DNA of 64,000 nt from contig WTPW01000420.1 of assembly GCA_009809945.1 (NCBI GenBank), positions 62,001 to 126,000 on the forward strand. The letters are read 5' to 3'. The stretch's first letter is position 1, and every line of letters starts with the position of its first letter. This DNA is from Gigaspora margarita. Taxonomy: Eukaryota > Glomeromycota > Glomeromycetes > Diversisporales > Gigasporaceae. Below, one piece after another: positions 22,600 to 33,639 of the stretch. A model generated the notes under the pieces. It worked only from the letters and a program-made list of their open reading frames with translations, did no database searches and was not told the DNA's origin. Position numbers and translations under genes: made by a program.

Positions 22600-23200
22600 T
22601 ACAAGTACTAATTGTTAATTAAGTTGGTACAGAAAAATAGTGATAGGTATTTTTAATTTTGGTTTTACAATTGGGAGGACTAATGGCAAATAGCATTACT
22701 TTAAGTATTGTGGCATCTGTTTCTTTAATAAATACTCCAAAATGATCTTTGTATTTAGGCTAAAAGTAGTCAATATCATAGAAATCAGGTTTTTCACTAG
22801 TAAGTATAAGAATTTAAATATATACAGTTATATAGTAAGTTTTATAGATATAAAACAAGTAGAATAGAAGAATAGTTCAAATTTAATTAAATAAAATGTA
22901 TAATATATATTTAGAATTATTCAAGAGAAGATTAAATTTAATAAATAGGATAATAAAATAGAGATTGTTGAGAGCTTCACAAAAATGTATAATTTGTTTC
23001 ATGTAATGTAATACCAACTAAGCAAGTATATATTACACAAGTCACGTGCTATTTAGATCACATGACACAAGTTAATGTTACACAAATTACGTGTTATACA
23101 AGATGAGCAAAATTGTATAGTTTAGGTAACATTGATTTATATAAATTAGAAAAGTTACAAAAAAATTAAATATTTGCTTTGTGTAATAATTTGTTTAATT
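22600..23200. other. No gene seen
   Basis: AT-rich sequence just upstream (minus sense) of the ORF1 relic. It could hold the retrotransposon 5' region. Between 23020 and 23100 ACACAAGTCACGTGCTATTT and ACACAAATTACGTGTTATAC form an imperfect direct repeat about 60 bp apart. Confidence 0.4.
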
Positions 23201-23204
23201 AATG

Positions 23205-24218
23205 GATTGGATTTACCCTTTTGTACTAGATTTAGTACATTTTAAAAAATGCATTAAAAATTTAAAAAAATTAATGGTTTAATTTTTTTTATATACAAAA
23301 ATCTAATAAGTATTCAAAAATTGTTTAGCAGTATTTTTTTTAAATTAATAATAAAATTTTTGTAAAAAAANTTTTTTTATATCTTGTATTTTTTGTGATT
23401 TCCAATGTACTAGATTTTGTACATTTGTAAAGTCAATTATAATTATAATTTATTAATATATTTAGCAAATTAAAAGTTTTAATAAATAAAAAATTGTATA
23501 GGCTTGTTATAAAAAAAATATTATTATTAGTTATATTATAATAATTATTACTTATATTATAAGCTTTTCTTAAAAATTTTTACAAATTATTACTTTACAT
23601 AGTAAGCCATATGAGTTTAACTAGAGTTTAAAAATTTTTTTGCTAATTAAATTTTCTAAATTCTTAATCAAAATTATAAATATTTATTATCTAATTTCAA
23701 TTACAAACTTTCTTTTAATACCAAATTAGTATATCTCAAGTTAAATTACTTTAAACTTTAAAAAAAATTACATCTAATTTTTATATATAAATTGGATATA
23801 TTAGTAATATAGTATTTACTAGCAAAAATTTCAACTTTAGATTACTTTTTATTTATTAATCTAATCTTAAATAAAATTTTATAATTAAAACTAACAAACT
23901 TATATTTATAATTTTATTAATAGTTTAAATAAATTTATTTAGTAAAAAATTTTTTTATAATCAAAAATATTTTGTAAAATTACTAGTAAATGTGCTAAAA
24001 ACTAGGTTAAACTAGCAAATGCGAATTTTAAAAAAAATGTATAAAATTTAAAAAGCTATATAAAGCTATGAGTTTTTTAAAACAAGTAGCCCATAAGTTA
24101 AAATATTATTAAAAAAATTTAATTAAGTAGTTAATTTTAAAAATTAATAGATAATTAAGTTTAATCATGTACTAAATCTAGTACAATGTACTAGATCTAG
24201 TACAGGTAAATCCTATCC
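23205..24218. mobile_element. TIR element with GTACTAGATCTAGTAC ends
   Basis: The left end AATGGATTGGATTTACC then TGTACTAGATTTAGTAC pairs with the right end (reverse complement AATGGATAGGATTTACC then TGTACTAGATCTAGTAC). The TIR is about 40 bp. The palindromic TACTAGATCTAGTAC is repeated twice at the right end and once more at about 23408. ATTAAT flanks both ends but is itself palindromic, so the TSD is uncertain. The interior is about 85 percent A/T and has no coding frame. Confidence 0.65.
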
Positions 24219-24734
24219 ATTAATTGAGAACCAATAAGTTTCAGGTTATTAAAAATGTGGGTAGCACGATTTTATGTTACACAAAAACAACAATAGGTAT
24301 TTTTTGTAGCAGTGTTAAAAAAAAAATATATAGAAAGTTTGAAGGTTTTTCTAGTATATATCAGTTAGTTTTAGGGCTACAAACTTTGAGATGCAGTCTA
24401 TTATGATTAGAAAAGTATGCACTTTAACTTTTTATTAGTTTGCAAAATAGATTAAAAAGGCTATATTAGATATATTTTAGAAAAAATTCAATTTAGTCCA
24501 AAGGGCCTTTACTTAATAATTTTGAGGATTTTTGCAGTTAAATTTGAGTATTATATATATTTTAGAGAGTAGAACAAGTTTATTTAAGAGTAGAAACTAG
24601 GATAACTTAATAAATTATAAAGTTATAAGAATTTTTAAAATAATTAAGTTGGAAAATTTTGTGTACAAGTGATTAGCAGGAAGAGTTTAATTTTTTACCT
24701 AATATATTAATTGAATATTAAAGGAATTAATTTA

Positions 24735-25650
24735 TAAAAAAAACATATAAAATTACTATAAGCTTTGAATCTTTTATGTTTTTTCTCTAGATATTAACTT
24801 AAAATTAAAATTTTCAGGAATATAAAACAAGGAGAAAAAAAAAATTGAGCTTAAAAATCAAATTAAAATTTTATTGATTTTGCACAAAATGAAAATGTAA
24901 CTTTTCCAAAAACAAATATTTTTCAATTTAAAATAAGAAGTATATGTAAAAGCATGCTTTGAACAACTTTAATTACAAGACAGAAGTAGGTTACCTTGTA
25001 AGAAAAATGGATTATTTATATACTAAAATTAAAAATTTTGGAGTTTTAATATAACCCATTTTTTCTTATTACTTTGGGCTCTTAAGCAAAGTCTTTAGCA
25101 TATAAATGCTTTCTTGGACATTTTACTAATTAAAAATGAGATCAAAGTTAAAAAAAAATTTTTTTCTAAAAATATTTTTTAGAAAAAATTTTTTCCAACT
25201 TCTACCCCATTTTATACTTAGTAAAAGGTCCAAAACGTGCATTTTAATTTTGAATACAAGTAAAATTACATATTGAACAACTTTGCTTAGATTATCTAAT
25301 AAGAAAAAAATAGTTTATAATAAACCCCAAAATTTTAACTTTAGTATATAGATAACCCATTCTTTTTACAAGCTAAAGTAGTTCAGAGCATGCCTTTACA
25401 TATGCTTCTTATCTTAAAATTGAAAAATATTTGTTTTTGATGAAGTTATATTTTTGTTTTGTACAAAATCAGCAAAATTTTAATTCAATTTTTAAGCTCA
25501 ATTTTTTCTTTTTCTCTTGTTTTATATTTCTGAAAAATTTAATTCAAAGTTAATATATAGAGGAAGAAACATCAAAAATTCATGGCTTATAGCAATTTTA
25601 TATATTTTTTATTATTATTTATATGTAAAAAATTTTTATATAACATATCT
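24735..25650. mobile_element. Palindromic element, family B copy 2
   Basis: Arms share AAATTACTATAAGCTTTGAA, ATTAACTTAAAATTAAAATT and AATATAAAACAAGGAGAAAA with inverse versions at 25480-25620. The inner half repeats AACAACTTTGCTTA, TAAAAATTTTGGAGTTTTAA and TGGATTATTTATATACTAAA-like blocks in both orientations. Homologous to 11373-12020, but longer because the inner segment is duplicated. A small hairpin at 25150-25195 (TTTTTTTCTAAAAATATTTT) sits at the centre. Confidence 0.6.
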
Positions 25651-25659
25651 TGTAACTGA

Positions 25660-26430
25660 TATAGGCTATGCAGTAAATTTGAATTTTTAAAAAAGTTTGG
25701 ATTAATATATATAAGTTTAGTGTATTTGGATATACCAGATTGTAATTCAGTAAATATTCATATAGTAGAGTTTTGTGGTATAGTATTAATAGCAGATAGA
25801 ATTAAAATTAGTTCTGTGATAAAAAGAGGGCCAGTATTTAAGGGTAGAGGTATGTCGATTATTTTTCATCTGATCTTTGTAGTACAAGAGAAAATCATAT
25901 ATTACAAAAAATACGCCCCTGATAAAAATTTTTTAGATCACAATTAACCCTTGCCAAAATTTTATGGCATGTAAATTAAAACCTCTATTTATAGTAGAGA
26001 AATTTCTAGAAGCAATTTCATTTTAAAAAAATATAGTAAAACTTTTCTGGATTAACCCAACATTTTCTGGGTTACTCTGAACGTTCCCTTAAAATTTTTG
26101 AGTAGTAATTTATTCTATCAACTTCTAGAATAAATAGCTTACCCAATCATATTCCAGTATTCATAAAAAAACCAACTGAACTTCGCCATAGTATGAAAAC
26201 ACAATAACTAACAGCATGAATATACATGTATGTTCATAAATATGAAATTAGAGGCACCAAGAGACACAATATTTTGACTCATTTTAAGAATCTTACTGGT
26301 ATACATAAAATCCAAATGCTTTGATAAGGTAATTAATTGTCTTCTTTCTGTTTTTTAAGTTTTCTTATAGTTTTTATAGATCTGAATCCATATATTGTTT
26401 TGTAAATTCAATATAACAATTGTATTTTCA
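25660..26430. other. No gene seen
   Basis: A 75-codon plus-strand ORF at 25720-25947 has no recognisable motif and may be chance. The rest is AT-rich with no repeat structure that I can support. Confidence 0.4.
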
Positions 26431-26434
26431 AAGT

Positions 26435-26765
26435 TACTTTAGGCCATAACTGTTATAAATATGGAATTGAAGTTGAAAAGAATGAACATAAAGCATTCAT
26501 TTACTATTAAAAAATCTTCTGAGGTGGGACTTATTCGTTTGAAATGAAGGCATTTATTATTATCAAAATCAGCAGTAATAGAACATGCTAATGGAACAAA
26601 AGAAGTTAGATATTGTTACTATTAGAGAATTGGGGTGAAATGGATAAACAGAAGCCATTTATTTATTATTAAGCATTAGCAGAGATGGAGGACACAGATA
26701 GAACATATAGTGTTGAACATTATTATTACTAAGGGTAATGTGTATTCTTATAATATTAGATACAA
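26435..26765 (+). pseudogene. Sel1-repeat gene fragment
   Basis: One plus frame reads CYKYGIEVEKNEHKAFIYY then a stop, KSSEVG; a shifted frame continues HLLLSKSAVIEHANGTKEV, then a YCYY-like block. The pattern GxCYxYGIGVEKDEHKAFxYYxKSAExG is the Sel1-like (SLR/TPR-related) repeat. Sel1 proteins are adaptor-like and are strongly expanded in mycorrhizal fungi. About three repeats remain, with stops and at least two frameshifts, and no start or kinase part is visible nearby. It is a decayed copy. Confidence 0.6.
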
Positions 26766-26769
26766 GTTT

Positions 26770-28240
26770 ATAATGTAAATTTCTGTTTATTTTAATGAAT
26801 CAATAAAATAATAATCTACTTCATAATATTTTTACAATAATTCATATTACAAATAAAAATACAATTCCTTTTCATATTTTGGATAAAATATTTAAAAATT
26901 TAGCTGCGTATAAATAAATTAAAATTATTCATACATAGTCTCTAATAATACAGTAATAGTGATCATTATTTGACACTTGACCCTAAATTCTGCCTGAAAC
27001 CCTTATCTAACTAGAATCTGTTTTCCTCTTCTGGTCCTATTCCAAATTCCAATTCAAGACCTCTAACTACCTAAAACCCATTTTCCACTATTTTAAACCC
27101 AACTCTATTTAACCAAAGGAAAAATCATATCTACAGAAACATTCAATCATATGTTTACAGGACCTCAAATTGCCTATTTAAAAGGATTCCCATTTGAATA
27201 ACTGAGTCCATTGATGTTTTGCTAAATTTAACCCACCAAATACCTTCAATCAAAACAAGAAAAAGTCGATCAAAGAGTTCTAAATCTGAAAACTACCATA
27301 CGTCTCACCAAAGGAAGTTGATTGCTTCAAGTCGTTAACCCCCAAAAGAGTTAGAGAAAAATATATATATATATTTTGATTAAAATGGAAAAAAAGAAAA
27401 AACAATAGTTAGTACTTATCTGATTGAAGGATCCTGGAAGCGACAAACACTTCAGCGACGTAAAACTGCACAAATGATGAAATTCATATTCAAAAAACAT
27501 TTAAACAGCAATATCAAATACTATGACATGAGTTTACAACAAAGCTCCAATAACATGACGATACAAAACGATACCAAAACCGGTAACACCAGTGACAATT
27601 AGTAAGTACTATAGGATATATTAAATTCAAAAAAAAATAAGTAAAAAAAAGATCAATTATCATATCATAGAAAATTCTAGATCTATGATTTTTCACATGC
27701 GTTATACAAAAAAAAATACTACATTTCTATATACAAAAATGATCATCATACCCTCCACCCTTAAACTGAGCTAAAAACTTATTTACAATTTATTGTTATA
27801 AAGTTTTTTTTTCACTTTACAACCTTGCGCTAATTTATTAGAGGTTATTTATATACAAGATACAAAAACTATTTCTAACTATAATATTAGGCTAATACCC
27901 AACAACTCCACTAGTACCAGATATGGTTGTTGCACTGTTATTTGTTAGTCTCCAAGCCATATATGACATCACTTATATATTTCTTTGAGAACATATCCAG
28001 GTTCTCAGCTACCTCTTCATAGACTATTCCTTCAAAAACTTCATCCCTGAGCTACTCATAAAGATGAATAAAAAAAGAAAAAAAATAAAGTGGGAAAATA
28101 CAACTAAACGAAATCATACAAACAAAACCAAATTAAAAAAAAGAAAAAGACACAGTAAAAGAGAAGAACAAAAATAAAGTCATAAAAAAACAGAAAATGA
28201 AAGTGTTAATACGTCTAAACNCTAAACAATAAAAATTATA
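26770..28240. other. No gene supported
   Basis: Between 26960 and 27350 base composition is less AT-skewed, with runs such as CCTAAAACCCATTTTCCACT and CCCCCAAAAGAGTT. No open frame is seen on either strand, so it could be a UTR or old LTR. 27420-27960 has a 60-codon minus ORF of no known family. A minus frame near 27980-28060 gives a short protein-like run (EEVAENLDMFSKKYISDVI) that I cannot assign. Confidence 0.35.
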
Positions 28241-28339
28241 TAATACTGTGCAAGGAATCGTCTTGCCTAGTATTATAATACATAAAGAAAGTTCTAGAAT
28301 TTATTTCTTTCAATTAACCAACTCCTATGTGTTACAACT

Positions 28340-28830
28340 TCATTATGCGTTATTCCTGTATACAACTTCATATGCCTTCTTTCCGATTAGGATAGAAACA
28401 ACAATATTGATCTTTTGGAGGAGATATATTGAATTTTTCACTTTTTATCAAAATTTCAGAAAAAAAAGTCCAAGCGAGAATATGGTATATAGTGTTCAGT
28501 ATTTTGTACTTGACCATAAAATTTTCTTAAAGAATGTGTTGCAAAACTCATTTCTTAGCTCACCCCTAAGCCAAAATACGATCTTCGTCGATGAAAGCCA
28601 CTGTCTTTCACCAGAATTTCTTGTACCAAGGGCGCATTGCCAGTTATCTTGCACAACTGACACTTCTGGCTTGCATGTTAAATATATAAAGGAGTTCTGG
28701 AGAGTAGAGGAGTCATTGACCTTTACAAAAACTGTAAGTATAGCCACTTCTTGGTCTGTCACCTTGAACTTTTTGTTTTGCATTTGTTCAAAAATTTTGG
28801 TACAAGTGATTATCAGAAAAAGTTCTCTAT
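28340..28830 (-). pseudogene. Unidentified minus-strand coding-like segment
   Basis: From a stop just beyond 28830 the minus frame is open through KYRELFLIITCTKIFEQM, then the ATG at 28783, for about 95 codons to TAG/TGA near 28496. It has a balanced amino acid composition (FKVTDQEVAILTVFVKVND, then SSTKIVFWLRGELRNEF). A single frameshift there would continue through NTEHYIPYSRLDFFSEILIK to FYPNRKEGI and a stop near 28365. The plus strand is also open for 230 codons (28248-28940), the longest ORF in the window. Its product is hydrophobic and Phe/Ile/Tyr-rich, so I favour the minus reading. Family unknown; it could be a decayed gene or a transposon protein. Confidence 0.35.
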
Positions 28831-29051
28831 ATTTGATATTAAAAATTCATATTGTTATAAAGTTGTATCTAACCAATACCTATAGAACATTGGTTAATAT
28901 AGATATATATATTTTTTTATATAATTTCACATCTAAGTAACCTTTTATCCCTTTGGCCAGGTATTCCTAGACACTGCAAGAATTTTACTTTATTAACCTA
29001 TTTAATTATAGCTATAATCAGCCTTAGTACATATTTTATATTCTATTTTAT

Positions 29052-29973
29052 TTAGAGGCTACTATTTCCACTATAGTTACACAAAATTTTCTATTTGTAT
29101 AATTCATTCTAACTTAATTTTAACTCCAACCTAACCCTAACCCTAACTCTAAAAACTAATAACAGATAAGTAACCCTTCTTTGGCTCCTAATTGAAGTTG
29201 TAGAGCTCATTTTTCTGATTCTAATAGTAGTTAAATTATCAAAATTAGCCCAGTGGATCCCAAGATACTTGGGACCAAAGAAGAGAACATAAGGATCAGC
29301 AAATTTACTATTATACAAAGCATAGAAATGCCATCAAATGAAAAATTATGATTTGTGCAGAATTTTATTATCACAATTGAATTTGAGTTCTTAAGTAAAG
29401 TCATTTTTTGGCTCAAAAAAAATGCTAGTTTCTTAAAATATTTTATTCTTTTCTTAGTAAAATTTTTCACTACAATAAAAAACTTTTCAAAAGTATATAA
29501 AAAAGTTAGAAAAAAAGCTATCAAACGAAAATTCTTGATTTGTACAAAATTTTATTATTGTAATTAACTTTAGGCTCTTAAGTAAAGTTGTTCTTTGGCT
29601 CAAAAAAATGCTAGTTTTTTAAGATGAGTTTATTAGTTTTTAAGTAAAATTTTTTACTACGATAAAAATACGTTTCAAAATGTATGTAAAGAAAAATGAA
29701 TAGTTTGTACAATAGTGAATTTGCCAATCCTTGTGTTCTCTTCATTGATCCCAAGTATCTTGGGATCCACTGGACTGATTTTGATGATTTAACTACCATT
29801 AGAATCAGAAAAATAAGCTTTACAACTTTCAACTAGGAACCAAAGAAGGTTTACTTGTTAGTTTTAGGGTTAGAATTATAGTAAATTTATAATATTATAT
29901 TAAATACTGGTACTAAAAATCAAAATTTTTGTGTAACTATAGTGGAAATAGCAAAATACCATGGTGGAAATAG
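29052..29973. mobile_element. TIR element with TATTTCCACTATAGTTACAC ends
   Basis: The left end ACTATTTCCACTATAGTTAC is mirrored on the right. Inside, CCTAACCCTAACCCTAACTC and its inverse (TTAGTTTTAGGGTTAGAATT) follow. Then AAAGTTGTAGAGCTCATTTT, TGGATCCCAAGATACTTGGG (itself palindromic) and a block with AAATTTTATTATCACAATTG are found twice in inverse or tandem form. The 920 bp element is non-autonomous. A related copy, interrupted by two insertions, lies at 44110-46555. Confidence 0.7.
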
Positions 29974-29994
29974 GCATCCCCTTTATTTATAGCT

Positions 29995-30450
29995 ATTTAT
30001 AGACTGTCTGTACTTTCCAAATTCTATACTTGGTCTTTCTGGATGCACTATCATTCATAACTATGCCTGTCCAGTAGTGTTCTCAGTTTTAGCTTTTTAT
30101 AGTCTTCCTGTTTCTTCGCTTTATGTCCAGCCTTACAAAAATCCTTTCTAGCAACCAATTAGTACTAACATCCCATATTTCCTTACTTAAAGTAGCCTTC
30201 AATTCAGTTTTTTAGTAGTCATTTTGGCACCACTTTCTGGCACTTTCTTTCTGTACTAACCTTTCTAAAGTTACTGTACTAGCCTTCTCAAAGTTTCAGT
30301 TTTTTTTACATTTTGGGTGGGAACAGGTCCTCCTGAGCTTGGATTCTACAATCATTTCTTTTATTAGAATATATGACTTGTCTTTTTCTATTATGACTTC
30401 ACATGTAGGAATTTCTATTTTAAAGACTTTTATATCAGATTTTTCCTTAT
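29995..30450 (-). pseudogene. Ghost reading frame of about 150 codons, function unknown
   Basis: A single minus frame from about 30450 to a stop at 29995 has only four internal stops and is otherwise protein-like. It starts KSDIKVFKIEIPTCEVIIEK, then DKSYILIKEMIVESKLRRTC, then the CSHPKC Cys/His motif, QKESARKWCQNDY, LSKEIWDVSTNWLLERIF and KTKYRIWKVQTVY. Charged residues and Trp/Cys at this density are not expected by chance in such AT-rich DNA. I do not recognise the family. It ends immediately beside the TIR element at 29052-29973 and follows a tRNA-like segment upstream. Confidence 0.45.
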
Positions 30451-30464
30451 TCTGGTGCTGTGTA

Positions 30465-30600
30465 ACTTAAGTGGCTATGCCACTTAGCTGTAGTCCTAGT
30501 ATAGTTTTTATCTTCCTATTGGCTTGAACTAGCAACCTTGTAAATGCAACCTTGGAGTGCTAACCTCTTGCACTATTAACCCAAAGTCTTAATATAGATA
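30465..30600 (-). repeat. tRNA-like SINE head
   Basis: On the minus strand TAGTGCAAGAGGTTAGCAC resembles a Pol III A box (TRGCNNARYNGG with two departures). About 35 bases downstream GCTAGTTCAAGCC resembles a B box (GGTTCGANTCC). A and B boxes at tRNA-like spacing suggest a tRNA-derived SINE 5' part. The 3' boundary and TSD are not clear, so a degraded tRNA is an alternative. Confidence 0.45.
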
Positions 30601-30609
30601 TTTTTAACA

Positions 30610-31080
30610 GAACTGTATAAAAGGTAAAAAAATGTATAATTATATTATTTTGAACAATTAATTGTAATAATTGAAAAGTTTAATTAGATAAAAAAAGATT
30701 AGAAGCTTAGTAGTATTATTCTATATTCACTTCTTTAAAGATAGTAGATAACTAGAACGATATTAGACGGTAAACACTTTGTATAACCTACTTGTTACTG
30801 TGATATATCTAAGTGAAAGGCCTTTTTAACAAAACTTAACAAAAAGATTTAAGGCAATTTGCAATTATAAAAGAGGCAACAATTAAAAGTATATGAAGAT
30901 ACTAGTAACTGTTTAATTTGTGTAGTAAATAATTAATTTTATTATTGAAAGAGTATGAAGACTCAATATTGAACTTGGGTTCACATTTGCCACTTTTATA
31001 CTTTTTAAAATTACACAAGTTTAAAGAACTATATCTATTACATGTGCAATATATGCTATATCTACTACTAATAAAATATA
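30610..31080. other. No gene seen
   Basis: AT-rich without notable repeats or open frames. Confidence 0.4.
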
Positions 31081-31086
31081 TAGTAT

Positions 31087-31690
31087 ATAAGGAAGTTGAG
31101 GTATTGTGGCCAGGTTAAAGTTTCTACTAATAAAACTTTTTAATAAGCCAATAGATTTTTATACAATTTTATTATTTAAACTATACTTAGTAAAGAATAA
31201 ATTACTATAAAAAAAATCTTTATATTATATATATAATTTAGATAGAAATGCTTAGTATACAAATAGAATATAAAAACTAAATTTTAGAGGGGAGGGGGTA
31301 TTGTGGCCAATTTTTTAACAGCGAATAATTTTTGATCTACTAGTTTATTTTGGATAATTTTACTACCAAAATGGCCATCTTAATTAGATGATTCTAACAA
31401 GTACAAAATTATTAAAATCCAATCACAGAATCCCAAGATCGTAAAAAGTTAATATGCAAAAAAATTGCAACTTTACTAATATAATCAAATATATGCAAAA
31501 ACTTATATTTTGCATAAATGATAATATCTTGTGATCTAGTAGTCAGGATTAAATGAAATATATACCATTCAATTCATCTCAATGAGACGAATTGAATAGT
31601 ATAAATTTTATCCAATTCTAATCACTAGATTACAAGATATGTCATTTGGCTATCTTATCTCCTGGCTACAATACCCCAACTCCCTTATAT
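31087..31690. mobile_element. TIR element with GGGGTATTGTGGCCA ends, copy 1
   Basis: The left end TATAAGGAAGTTGAGGTATT then GTGGCCAGG pairs with the right end (reverse complement TATAAGGGAGTTGGGGTATT then GTAGCCAGG). A second internal GGGGGTATTGTGGCC lies at about 31292, so an older, shorter element may be included. The interior has two copies of the dispersed palindrome (ATTCAATTCATCTCAATGAG type). TA-rich ends prevent fixing the TSD. A homologous copy lies at 33081-33638. Confidence 0.6.
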
Positions 31691-31789
31691 AATAGATAAA
31701 ATATATAAAATAAATAACATAATATATGTATAATAAATAAAATATGTAGTATATAGATAAATTATTCCTAAGAGTAGTAATTAGTATCT

Positions 31790-32090
31790 GGTACAGACTC
31801 TGGTTTGGTGGCTGTACTGGTGATACAAGATGGGTTGGCAGGTAGAACAGGGATCAGAGGATTTAAATAGACAATTCCCATAGTTGGGTTACAGGTATGA
31901 TAGCTAGTATAGAACCTTAGAGCAGACCACTTAAATTAGGCACCAAAGTGTATGTGTGGCTAGTTGTATCCTCGTTATTGTAACAAATGCCAGTATTCCC
32001 TTAAGTAAGATACTGATGGCCCTAAATATCTTGAATAAAAAATTCCCAAGTCCTGAAAACAGATACTTTGAATATAAAACAAATATATAT
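31790..32090 (+). repeat. SINE-like dispersed repeat, copy 2
   Basis: Homologous to 8395-8655: GATTTAAATAGACAATTCCC, TAGTTGGGTTACAGGTATGA, GCAGACCACTTAAATTAGGC and GTGTGGCTAGTTGTA occur in the same order and orientation. It ends in an A-rich stretch after TACTTTGAATATAAAACAAA. The 75-codon minus ORF over it is a shadow. Confidence 0.5.
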
Positions 32091-32339
32091 GTAGTATATG
32101 TGCTATAAAAATGATAGATGCTATATATGCTATATATGCAATTTTTGCCTGCAGTCATCGCCTAGCCAATCAGATTTTGATCCTATGTTTGATTGCTAAC
32201 TGGTTCTGATCTTGGCACCCAATAGTTATATAGAGATGATCTATAGCTCATTAGAACCATCTCGATGAGCTGATTCAAATGGTAGTAGTTTCATTCGATT
32301 CTGATCACTGGATCGAAAGCTCTGTCCATTTTTGTGGTT

Positions 32340-33060
32340 TCTACAGGTTAACTATAGTTAGAGATATTTAAAGTTGGAGGTATAGGAATAGTAAGAGGAT
32401 GTTTAATAGTAGTAAAAAGAATAAGATATATAATTTGCATTAAGGTTAAGCTGCTTGTTTAGTAGAATTCTGCTATAAAATGCATAGATAATGTAGCAGA
32501 TATTTTAATAGTATTAAAATTACAACCTGGGCAAGCCATAAAAGAAATAGAAGAAAGTAGGTATAATTGGGGGATTGTGAAGTATCAATTTTTGTAGTCC
32601 AATGAGTAATTGTATGGTATTTGAGTGCTTGAAATATCTATAAGCTTTACCAATAATTATAGAAACTATAATTAGGATTTTAAAGATATATAACAAATAT
32701 AATAAGCAAATGCATTAATGCCTTGGGTTGATAATTGCTTAAGATTAAATAGTAAATATTGTTTTCAATTATAGTTCCTCTAAAAAAGCAACCCATAATG
32801 GTTGTTTACCAGTAGGAAAATAGTGTACTTTGGATAAAAGATGTTTCCATGAAAAAAGAGTTGATTATTTGCAAACCAAAGTTGTTCTAAGCAAAGAATT
32901 AGTTTATAACAAAGTTGATGTTTGAAAATTTGTATTTAGAGTAGTATTGCAGGATTTGTTCAAGTGAAAGGTTTCTACTATTAAAAGATAAAAAATATAT
33001 TAACTTTAAAAAAAGATTCTTTTCAAACTACATGAAGTTAAGAACTAAACTTTAACTAAA
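32340..33060 (-). pseudogene. Possible second retroelement C-terminal relic
   Basis: Minus frames, heavily broken, include KHLLSKVHYFPTGKQPLWVA, YLLFNLKQLSTQG and IIVSIIIGKAYRYFKHSNT. The block with IGKAY after a YLLFNLxQ segment has the same arrangement as the 14.9 kb relic (YLLFNLLQ, then VIGKACY). Both may therefore derive from the same LINE family. Many stops; confidence is low. Confidence 0.3.
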
Positions 33061-33080
33061 AATTATTAAATGCTAAAGAA

Positions 33081-33638
33081 TATAAGAGAGATGGGGTTTT
33101 ATGGACATCTTAAGGTTTTTATTAACAAAACTTTTTAATAAACAAATAGATTTTATGCAGTTTTTATTATTTGAACTATGCTTATTAAAGAATAAATTAC
33201 TGGAAACAAATCTTAATATTATATATAATTTTAGATATAAATAATTGAATATAAATACTAAATTTTAGAAAAAAGGAAATATTGTGAACGTAACAAATAA
33301 TTTTTGATATACTGGTCCATTTTGAATGATTTTACACCAAAATGACCATCTCAGTGAGATGATTCTAATAAATACAAAATCATTAAAATCCAATCACAGA
33401 ATCCCAAGATTATTAAAGATCAATATAGAAAAAATTTGCAGATTCTATATATTCAAAAACTTATATTTTGCATAAATGATGATATCTTGTGATCTTGTGA
33501 TCTAGTGATCAGAATTGGATGAATTTTATACCATTCAATTTGTCTCAAAGAGACAAATCGAATGGTACCAAAATTATCCAATTCCAGTCACTGGATTATA
33601 AGATCACTCACCTGACCACAATACTCCCTCCCTTATAT
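33081..33638. mobile_element. TIR element with ATTGTGGCCA-type ends, copy 2
   Basis: Same layout as 31087-31690: TATAAGAGAGATGGGG head, AACAAAACTTTTTAATAA, TAAAGAATAAATTACTGG, then two copies of the palindrome with GTCTCAAAGAGACAAATCGA. It ends with ACCACAATACTCCCTCCCTT. Direct orientation relative to copy 1 and about 2 kb away. The spacing could reflect local transposition or a segmental duplication. Confidence 0.55.
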
Positions 33639-33639
33639 C

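Larger units (their letters stand above)
19627..22600 (-). pseudogene. Non-LTR retrotransposon ORF1 relic
   Basis: Consecutive minus-strand open stretches lie at 22584-22225, 22131-21709, 21030-20662 and 20016-19627. Between them, shifted frames continue the protein-like sequence. The last segment contains VKPIYPEDLDYDSPLILNQR and VQAGHIVTDVENIVP and ends in an acidic tail before a stop at 19627. From memory this resembles the ORF1 (gag-like) end of LINEs in mycorrhizal fungi; no search was run. A Cys pair (FYTCFLC) lies near 22310. A polyasparagine tract (21930-22060) comes from TTG/CTATTG repeats. A hAT-like insertion (21083-21441), a 58-bp frame-shifting duplication (20071-20186) and many stops make it dead. 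Confidence 0.55.

Noticed and set aside
28248..28940. 230-codon plus-strand ORF as a gene
   Set aside because: Hydrophobic, Phe/Ile/Tyr-rich product with no motif. The minus strand over the same interval has a more normal protein composition, so I list the minus reading instead.
29120..29150. A chromosome end or internal telomere
   Set aside because: Only three CCCTAA-like units, degenerate, and located inside a TIR element with a mirrored copy at its other end.
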